The notes beneath the pieces were generated by a model. It was given only the letters and a program-made list of their open reading frames with translations. It ran no database searches and had not been told where the DNA came from. The position numbers and the translations under genes are program-made. A DNA stretch of 64,000 bases from assembly GCA_964546585.1 (NCBI GenBank), contig CAZJKE010000007.1:1-64000 (forward strand), given 5' to 3'. The stretch is from CAZJKE01 sp964546585 (GTDB lineage: Bacteria > Planctomycetota > Phycisphaerae > Phycisphaerales > SM1A02). This document shows, one piece after another, positions 53,601 to 62,600 of this stretch (positions are counted from its first letter, which is position 1; each line of letters opens with the position of its first letter).

Positions 53601-55910
53601 GTGAGCACATTCAGGGACATGCACATTCTCCTGGTTCATGAAGAACTGTTTTCCGATACCGCATCGGGCGACGCGCTACGCGCCCTCATTGACGCCCTTG
53701 CTGATGAAGGCATCGAATCGCTCACCGCAACAACATGTGAAGATGGCTGGCAGCGATTCCTCGCCGATCCGGAGATTTCGTGCGTCATTGTCAACTGGAA
53801 CGGCGACACACCGCACGCGGCACGGCTCATGCATCGCATCCGGGAACACAACCGCATCATCCCCATGCTACTTTCGACGACGAGGATGGATGTCGACTCG
53901 ATCCCCATCGAACTGCTGGATGTGATCAACGGCTACATGTGGATTGCCGAGGACACGCCGCACTTCATTGCTGAACGAATTCGGCACGAAATGCGTGGCT
54001 ATGTGGAGGCGATGACGCCGCCGTTCTTTGGCGCGCTTCGCGAGTATGCGGAAGAGGCCAAGTACGCATGGCATACGCCGGGACACATGGGTGGCGTGGC
54101 ATTCCTGCGAAGCCCCTCTGGCCGTCGAATGTTCGACTTCTACGGCGAGAACAGTTTTCGCGCGGACCTGTCGATATCGGTACCGGAACTTGGATCCCTC
54201 CTCGAACACGACAGCGTCATTGGCGAAGCGGAACGAAACGCAGCAGATGCGTTCGGTGCGGATCGCACATTCTTCGTCCTCAACGGCACATCGACCGCCA
54301 ACAAGATCGTCTGGAGTGGCCGGGTGATCGCCGGCGATGTCGTGCTGGTGGATCGAAACTGCCATAAGTCATTGCAGCATGCGATCGTCATGACGGGTGC
54401 GATTCCGGTGTACCTCGTCCCTACCAGAAACCGGCATGGCATCATCGGACCCGTGCCTGTTGAACAGTTCTCCGAGGACTACATTCGCAGACAACTCGCC
54501 GAAAGTCCGCTGGTAGAGGGTAATGGTCCAGAGAAGATCAAGATGACCGTGTTGACCAACTCGACCTATGACGGGCTGTGCTACCGCACCCAGATCATCG
54601 AGCAGGCAATGTATGGCCTGACCGAAAACCTGCACTTTGACGAGGCGTGGTTCGGCTACGCGAAGTTCCATGAACTGTACGCCGGCCGCTACGGCATGCA
54701 TGACACGCCGGAAAGCGATGATGCACCAGTCGTGTTCACAACACAGTCCACGCACAAACTCCTTGCGGCATTCTCTCAATGCTCAATGACCCATGTGCGT
54801 GATCGCCAGGTCACCGACGAAAGTCGAAAGGTGGACTACGACCGATTCAACGAGGCGTTCATGATGTACACTTCAACATCGCCGCAGTACGGCATGATTG
54901 CATCGCTCGACGTTGCGAGCCGCATGATGCAACACGGCCAAGGTCGTGTTCTCATGCAGGAAGCGATCGAGGAAGCTGTTTCGTTCCGGAAGGAGATGTT
55001 GAAGGTCGCCAGAGGCCTCGAAGGCGATGACTGGTGGTATCACATCTTCCAACCGCCGGGCCTCGAACAACGAAGCGCAAAGCACATGTCCAGGCCGCTC
55101 GATGCCCCGGATGTCAGCGACGATGTCACGGCGGACGCATCATTCTGGTCGCTCGATCCCAGCGGACAGTGGCACGGGTATGAAGGCCTGACGAAAGACT
55201 ACATGCTGCTCGATCCGATCAAGGTCACCGTGATGTCACCTGGCCTGGATCCGGCAGGGAACTGGGAGGATCAGGGGATTCCGGCCGACCTCCTTTCCCG
55301 ATTCCTGCGGAGCCGTGGCGTTGTGGTCGAGAAGACCGGCCTGTACTGTTTTCTCGTGCTCTTCTCGTTCGGTATCACCCACGGCAAGTCGGGCACACTT
55401 GTCTCGGAACTTTTCCGATTCAAGACGCACTTCGACAACAACGATTCCGTCGAGACTGTCTTCCCGGATCTTGCCCATGACTACCCCGAGCGGTATGACG
55501 GCATGCGCGTGCAGGAACTCGCCTCTGAAATGCACGCCTGTCTTCGAGAAGTCGACGCGGCCGGGTTACAACAGGATGCCTACAGCAAGTTGCCGGAACC
55601 GATCATCAAGCCAACAGCAGCCTTCAATGCACAGATCGGCGGCGGGGTAGAGCAGTGCACGCTTGATGAACTGGACGGGCGCACATCGGCAGTCATGGTC
55701 GTGCCGTATCCACCGGGGATTCCCGTGCTCATGCCGGGGGAGCGATTCGACAATGCCCGGATTCCCGCGATCATCGGGTTCCTGAAGTTGCTGGAAAACT
55801 ACGACAATCGCTTCCCGGGCTTCGAGCACGAGACACATGGTGTCGATCCGGTGCGGGACAAGGATGGGCAGTTGCGATACATGATCGATTGTGTCCTGGC
55901 AGGCCGCTAG
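53601..55910 (+). CDS. Orn/Lys/Arg decarboxylase
   Basis: A 769-residue fold-type I PLP decarboxylase of the inducible AdiA/CadA/SpeF type. An N-terminal response-regulator-like wing (MHILLVHEELFSDTASGD) leads to the PLP core (YAWHTPGHMGGVAFLRSP, FFVLNGTSTANKIVWSG, HFDEAWFGYAKF, Schiff-base Lys in TTQSTHKLLAAFSQCS) and a C-terminal domain. The length is closest to biosynthetic/inducible arginine decarboxylase, but the substrate is not proven. The GTG at 53601 has AAGGA 6 nt upstream. Products feed polyamine synthesis or acid resistance. Confidence 0.93.
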   Translation: MSTFRDMHILLVHEELFSDTASGDALRALIDALADEGIESLTATTCEDGWQRFLADPEISCVIVNWNGDTPHAARLMHRIREHNRIIPMLLSTTRMDVDSIPIELLDVINGYMWIAEDTPHFIAERIRHEMRGYVEAMTPPFFGALREYAEEAKYAWHTPGHMGGVAFLRSPSGRRMFDFYGENSFRADLSISVPELGSLLEHDSVIGEAERNAADAFGADRTFFVLNGTSTANKIVWSGRVIAGDVVLVDRNCHKSLQHAIVMTGAIPVYLVPTRNRHGIIGPVPVEQFSEDYIRRQLAESPLVEGNGPEKIKMTVLTNSTYDGLCYRTQIIEQAMYGLTENLHFDEAWFGYAKFHELYAGRYGMHDTPESDDAPVVFTTQSTHKLLAAFSQCSMTHVRDRQVTDESRKVDYDRFNEAFMMYTSTSPQYGMIASLDVASRMMQHGQGRVLMQEAIEEAVSFRKEMLKVARGLEGDDWWYHIFQPPGLEQRSAKHMSRPLDAPDVSDDVTADASFWSLDPSGQWHGYEGLTKDYMLLDPIKVTVMSPGLDPAGNWEDQGIPADLLSRFLRSRGVVVEKTGLYCFLVLFSFGITHGKSGTLVSELFRFKTHFDNNDSVETVFPDLAHDYPERYDGMRVQELASEMHACLREVDAAGLQQDAYSKLPEPIIKPTAAFNAQIGGGVEQCTLDELDGRTSAVMVVPYPPGIPVLMPGERFDNARIPAIIGFLKLLENYDNRFPGFEHETHGVDPVRDKDGQLRYMIDCVLAGR

Positions 55911-55962
55911 ACGAGAAACCGTCCGTGTGATGGTGGACCGTCCAGACTGTTTTCGTTGTCGC

Positions 55963-55968
55963 TACAAT
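55963..55968 (+). promoter_or_regulatory. -10-like TACAAT before tRNA-Gln
   Basis: TACAAT ends 20 nt before the mature 5' end of the tRNA. No clear -35. Confidence 0.4.
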
Positions 55969-55988
55969 GCCGCATCCGACCGTTTTGG

Positions 55989-56059
55989 TGGGGATTAGTG
56001 TAACGGTAGCACGACTGACTCTGAATCAGTTAGTCAAGGTTCGAATCCTTGATCCCCAG
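55989..56059 (+). tRNA. tRNA-Gln, anticodon CUG
   Basis: A 71-nt cloverleaf. The acceptor stem TGGGGAT pairs with ATCCCCA, with discriminator G. The D stem is GTGT/GCAC. The anticodon stem ACTGA/TCAGT has loop CTCTGAA, giving anticodon CTG (CAG codons). The T stem is CAAGG/CCTTG with loop TTCGAAT. The 3' CCA is not encoded. U1 and G discriminator fit Gln. Confidence 0.95.
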
Positions 56060-56109
56060 TTTCCCCCGGCCCCCGGATTCCCCCCGGACCCCCCCCCGGA
56101 ATGTCCTGG

Positions 56110-56607
56110 TCATACCGGACCGAGTGTCACAGGCCTCAACTCGTTACTGCACCGGACAGTTTGACCACTGATCGGTTCGTAGTACCCAGTGATCTGCGCT
56201 GGAATGATCGGCAGTTCATCGCCGCCGAAATCCTGAAGACTCAGCGGGAACCGATAGCACCGGCCGTACGCAGCGGTGGCAGCGGCATCGCGCACCTGAT
56301 CAGGTTCGAACCGCCAGATATACATCGGTTCGCCGGCGGTCACCCGACCACGCGAATGCACTTCGAAGACAAATGTGCCGTCTGCCTCGACTGTTCTGCT
56401 CCCCCTGTCAAAGATCGCCGCGGAGACATGAATCGTGTCGCGATATCCGTTTCCATCGGTATCCTCGACGTTGTCAGAGGAGAGCAGCGTCATGTGCCGC
56501 GGGATACCGTCGGATATTGGTGGGGGTGCAAGTGTGGCTCGTCCGGACCGCTGGCTGCAACCGAGTTCGGTTGCGATACACAGGAGGATGATTGTGATTC
56601 TCATCAT
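56110..56607 (-). CDS. Small lipoprotein-like protein overlapping the secretin gene
   Basis: 165 residues: an N-terminal hydrophobic leader (MMRITIILLCIATELGCSQR). The Cys of TELGC could be a lipidation site, although Glu at -3 is atypical for a lipobox. It then has a Pro/Ser spacer, a DTDGNGYRDTIHVSAAIF segment with EF-hand-like acidic spacing, and two more Cys (YGRCYRFP, TVRCSNEL) that may form a disulfide. Its ATG at 56607 overlaps the stop of the giant secretin by 4 bases (ATGA), so it is co-translated with it. A pilotin- or secretin-associated role is an inference from position. Confidence 0.7.
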   Translation of the reverse strand: MMRITIILLCIATELGCSQRSGRATLAPPPISDGIPRHMTLLSSDNVEDTDGNGYRDTIHVSAAIFDRGSRTVEADGTFVFEVHSRGRVTAGEPMYIWRFEPDQVRDAAATAAYGRCYRFPLSLQDFGGDELPIIPAQITGYYEPISGQTVRCSNELRPVTLGPV

Positions 56608-59600
56608 GGTGTTTCGGAGGATACCGGCGGTGTTGATTCCTCGTCTTCTCCTCCACGCAGTTCGAGGGATTCGCCGTCTGTCTTGAAGTACCCGCCGGTT
56701 CCTTCAATGAGACTTCGCCGCAACTGATCGCGAACTCGTTGTGGAAGAGAGAGGCGATCAATCTCAGCGTCGGTAATGGCGTCCATTTCCGAGAATCGAG
56801 CCGGACTTCTGATGACATGTGGTGTGATGACAATCAACAATTCGGTGCGTGTCATGTCTTCTGTTTCACTTCTGAAGAGCGCGCCGATGAGCGGTAGATC
56901 GCCGAAGAACGGCACCTTGTCCTCGATCCACTCGTATCGCTCGCCGATCAGACCGCCGAGAACGATGGTCTGTCCATCCTGCACGGTGACGGTTGTATCA
57001 GCGGTGCGGGAGAGGATGCGCGGTGTTCGGACGTTTGGAACGGGTTCATCCTGTTGCTTGGAGAGCGCAGAGAGTTCCGGGCGAATATCGAGCCGCACAA
57101 ATCCATCAGGATTGATGGATGGTGTTACTTCAAGACCGACGCCGACTTCTCGCTGTTGCAACTGCGTGTTGGATGTCCCCGTGTCGTAAAAAGTAGTCGA
57201 CTCGGGGATGAAGATCGTCTCGCCGACCTGAATGGTCGCCACCTCGTTGTTGGCAGCCATGACGGATGGATTACTCAGTACATGCAGACGATCCTGCGAC
57301 TGGAGCGCTTTCAGGATGATCCCGAAGTCGCTGGATGCGATCGCGAGACTGGGTACGCCGGTGGACGCAAGTGCCGTTCCCGCGGCCAGACCAAAGGTTC
57401 CGTTGAGCGCCATCGGGCCGAGTCCGAATTCGCTTCGGTCGAGATTCACACCCCAGTCGCTTTCCTCGCCGAGCGTGACCTCCGCCAGCATCACCTGAAT
57501 GAGAACCTGTGGCGGGTCGACATCGAGTTGTTCGATGATCTCCTTGACCCGATCCATGTAGCGTGGGCTGGCACTGACGAGTACGGTGTTGGACTTCGTG
57601 TCGCCTTCGATGGTCACCTCGCGCTCCAACAGTCGCGATGCCGATCCGAGTTGGTCGGCGCTCAGTGTCTCCACAAGCTTCCGCTGTTCTGCGTCAACGA
57701 ATGCGGCGATCACTTCGGCGACCTCGTCCGCCTTGGAGTTCCGCAGTTGATATACGAGCACCTCTCGTTCGTTTGCATCCAAGTCGTCCAGTTCATCGAC
57801 AACATTGGCGACCAGATCAATCTGCGCGGGTGTGCCGGATACAAGTAGGCTGTTTGTTCTGCTGTCCACGGTGATGGCCAGTTGCTGCCGTGGATCTGGT
57901 ACGGCGGTCAGGTCGGTGGATACGAAGGTTGTCTCGCCGCCGGTGGACGGCGCATCGGGCATGGCCGGTTCACCGATTTCTTCTCGCGGTTTCAGGACCA
58001 GAAGTTCGCCGCTCTGCCGCAGATTGAAGAGGTCGGCGAGAATTTCACCCATCGCCGTCGCGTCCGCATTGGTGAGTTTGAATATTCGGATCGTCTTGGA
58101 CCCCGTACTCGACTTGTCGAGATCAGTAATCATCTCCTCGATGAGTTCGATCGATTCCGGTGGTGCCTTGACGATGATCGTGTTCGTGCGGAGATCAGGA
58201 GTAAGGGAGATCGTTTCTCTGATGGCCGAGGAAACTTCGACTTCGTCCGGCTCGCCGCCATCAAGCTGCCCGAGATACTTCAGAACAGTGGTTTGTTCTG
58301 CCGCTCGACGCCGACCGATGCCGCGACCACTCAGGACATTCTCGATCAGCGACACTGTTTCGATGGCATTGGCGGATCGCAACGGAATGTATCTGATCTC
58401 CTGCACGGCAGCGGGCCGCGACCCGTCGAGCCTCGCAACAAGACTACGGACCATCTGTACATCGGAATCGCCCCCGCGAACGAGTACTGCATTCAAACTC
58501 CTGTCCGCGGCGACGGAAATCGGATTGCCGGGTCGAGCCCGATTGGTGTCGCGTACATAGAGATCATTGAGCATGGCAACGACATCGGTTGCCCGACTTG
58601 CACGCAGCGTAATGACATCAAACTGCCGATCGGCATGCGTCTCCGCATCCGCTTCCACCAGGACACGCATGAAGTTCTCGAGCACCTCCATGTTCTCCGC
58701 GCTGGCAGCGACGATGAGCGTGTTGCTGGCGATGTCCGCCTGCACACTGACGCGATCGCCCTCGGTCGACGATTCGCCGAGTGACTGCTGCCGTTCGCGC
58801 ATGAGTTGTTGGACCCGGGGCCCGAGTTGAGCGGCACTGCTACCCGGTGGAACCGCAAGCACATGCAGGCCGACCGCCTGATTCATGGGGACCTCGGCCA
58901 GTTTGCGAACAAGGTCCTCGACGACCGCCACGTCTTCCGGACCGGCGCTGACAAGCAGGCTGCTGCTCCGCGTGTCCGTGAGGATGAGCGGTTGCTGGGA
59001 TGCACGAAGTTCGGCAGGCAATTCGGCGTACCGCCGCTGCACGATCTGCCGAACGGTTCCCGCGATGCGATCGACATTGCCACCAGGTACTGGAATCACC
59101 TGGACAAGCGAGGCGTCTTCCAGAGTTGAGAGATCCATGGTGTCTGCAAGCCGTTCGAGAATCTCAAAGGCATCGTTTCCAGCGGCGACAACAAGACCGT
59201 TGGTGCGTGTATCCGGCAAGATGGTCACCCGCTCCAATTCCGCGGTCTCCGGATTGACTCGTCGCAACCGCTGAACCCTGGCGTCCATGAGTTGCTGAAG
59301 CATGGGCGCCAGTCTTCCCGCGGAGGCGTGCTCCAACTCGATGAATCGAATCTCCTGCAGTTCCGGCGGCAACTCTGCATCCATGAGCGTGAGCAGATGT
59401 TCGAGCATGACGAAACTCCGTGTGCTTGTCGACACAATGATGGAGTTTGTTCGCTCGTCGGGTTGAACAATGATGCGATCGTCCTTTCGGATGATCCCGT
59501 TCCTTACTTGTTGTTCGAAGAGGCTGGTGACATTCGATGCGACGACCGCGGCGGCGGCGTGATCGAGCGGATAAATGCGAACCGATGCGCCGGGCGATGC

Positions 59601-62600
59601 CTCCTCCACATCGAGCATTGCCACCAATTCGCCAATGACATCGAGATTGCCCGGTGTGCCAACGAGAAGAAGCGAGTTCAACTGTTCATCCCCGTGAATC
59701 ACAAGCCTTGACATGGGTTGGAAGAAATCTGACTCGGCAGAGCCATCGCCTTCGATCCGAAGTCTTCCAACCTGCTTCTGCAACGGGCCGCCGCCGGGGA
59801 GATCAACATTGCCCTCAATCAGCACTGCTTCAAGCGTGGTGGCCAGTTCCTCGGCGTCGGCAAACCGCAACTTCACAAGCCTTGTTTCAACCCAACCGGA
59901 TGCGATGTCCGAATCCAGCCGCTGCGATAGCACCTCCACCATCGCCACTGCGTCCTCGCGTCCAGCGACGATGACGGTATTGGTCCGGGCATCAACGGCA
60001 AGGGCGACACTGTCGACCAGCGCGCGCCCGACCGCACCGGATGGAACGCCGGATGCCTGACTTCCGGGGCTCCGCTGCAATCGTTTGCCCTGCGCAAAGA
60101 GGTCGCGGACGATGCGAGAGAACTCGTCGGCTGCGATGTTCTCAAGCGGGAATACCTGCACAGTCACGCTCTCGGTGACAGGGACTCTGTCGAACAGCGC
60201 GACGAGATCGGCAAGTGCATGCACATTGCCTGGGGTCGATGCGACAATGACCGCATTGGATGCCGCGTCGGCGATCAGGCGAATGGGGACCGACAGGTCC
60301 AGCTCGATCGAATCCTCCTTGGCATCGTCGCTGCGGAGAGCGAGACGGCGAACCTGTTCGGCGACGGCGGCGGCAAGCCCGGTGTTCGCAGCCCTCGCGG
60401 CGGGATTGGTCACCTGCCGCAGAAGCGTAATCATGCCGTTAGCCGTCGCATTTCGCAACGGGATGACGCGCATGTCCGACTCGGCGAGCCGCGGCTCGGT
60501 ATCCAGCGCCTTCATGAGCGCGACGACCGTATCGCGGTCACCCGGCGCGGCAACAACGATGACGGCGTTTCGTCCCCGCAACACGCCGACGCGGATGGGT
60601 TCGCTGACCAAGCGTGTCGCCGCATCCGACTTCTGGGGCCTGTTGAGTCCCAGCGTGCCGATGACTTCGATCGCCTGCGCAGGTGTGATGTTGGAGAGAT
60701 CGATGATAAATACCCCGTGCTCGCCGCCTGGAGCCATGCCGTCCAGTTGCGATGCGACATCTCTGATTTGCCCGGCAAGATCCTCACCAGCGGCGACGAT
60801 CAGATTGTTGCCGGTTGCATCGACTTCTATGGACAGCGGTTCGCCCCTGCCCTGAGCACGGGCCTTGAATGCCGCAGTGATCGCTGAAGCGACGCGGCGC
60901 GCATTCGCGGAGTCGAGATGAATGACATGGACGCCGATTCCACCGTCCATGCCCTCTTGCTGCAGTGCCTCGGCGAGAGCGGATATCTCCTTCCACTCGG
61001 TTTCCTCCGCCCGCACGATGATCGATCCGGCTCCGCGATCGGCAACGATGCGAATGGCATCTCTTCCCTCCTTGTCATCGCCGGAAGCCCAGGTCTGGCG
61101 AAGCGTCTGGGCAAGTTGTTCCGGGTTCCCGCGGTTCACCGAGATTATGCGTGGTGCAGGCAGACGGGCAAAGTCGGCCGTATCCAATTGCGTCACGATC
61201 ACTTCGATCTTTGTCATCAGTTGCCGGTTGGCGGAAATGACGACACTATTGGTCTGCGGCTCAGCAGACGCACGCACCCACTCGTCAGCCTGCACAAGTG
61301 TTGGTGGCGGTTGCGGCCGCTCGCGGTCATCGCTGCGAGTTGCAGGTTGCTGCTGACGGGCGTGTTCATCAAGTCGTCCCTGAAACGCCTCGTTGATTGC
61401 CTTGGCAACGGACTTTGCATCCGCCCATCGCAGCGGCAGGACCCGCAGTTGCAGGGACGCGTCGTATTCCTCGCTGTCGAGTTTCTCCAGCAGAGCGCGG
61501 ATGGCGGACCACTCCGTCTCCACTGCCGAGATAATGAGGCTGTTTGAGGAAGTATCGGCGACGATCGACACATTCATCTTCTGCGGCGTGTCCGCATCGA
61601 ACGCGTACGGGCCATAGAAGAGTCGGAGCGCTGCTCGCACCTGCTCCGCATCTGCGAACTGCAGCGGGATGAAGTCTGTAACCCGTGGATGTTCCGCGGG
61701 TTGATCCAGTTCCGCGATGACCTGCGCGAATTGTTCGTATTGCTCAGGCGTCGCGCCGATGATGAGTTGATTCTCTTCACGCTCGTAGTCAACCGCTGGA
61801 GGAACTCCTCCCATGTCGCGGCCGAGTCGCTGCAGCGTGAAATAGACATCGCTCGCAACTGCGTGCTTCAGCGGAATGACATGGTATTCACGTGGACTCG
61901 CCGCGGGCACGTCATCCAGTTTCTGTACGAGGTGCTCGATGATTGGGAATGATTCGGTTGTTGCGGTCACGATAAGGCTGTTGGATCGCTGATCGGCAAC
62001 GATGCGAGCCTTGACTTCCACCGGCTCGCCTTCCCCATCCTCCAGCCTGATCACGATGCCGTTGGTCTCACCGCGGCTATCCAGTTGCAGTGTTTCACCG
62101 AGGATGCGAACGGCTTCAGCCGCCCTCGCGCCGGTCAATGTGTACGTGCGAATGATCGTTTCGTCACTCGCTTCGCGGGTATCCAACTGGGAGATGAGCG
62201 ATCGCACTTGGGTGAGTTGTTGTGACGGTGCGTTGATGATCAGACTCCTGGTCCGCAGATCCGGTGTCACAATGACACCCTTGCCACCTCGCCGCGGGAA
62301 CTGTTCTCGCAGGATTCTCGCGATCTCACTTGGTTCTCCATCCCGAAGCGGAATAATCTCGATCTGTTGTTCGCCACCGACATCGGCCTGATCGAGTCGT
62401 GTCAGCAGATCGCGGATCGTCGCCATCTCAGTCTCGCTGGCCGAGACAAGCAGGCTGTTTGCCGCAGGGCTTGGAGCAATCGTCGCTGTTGGGGCCGGGC
62501 TCCCGGATACGCGAGCCCGCTCAGAGAGGAAACCGCTCAAAGTGCGGCTGATCTCGCCTGCATCCGCGAACTGCACGGCGAGTACCTCCACCTCCTGCGG

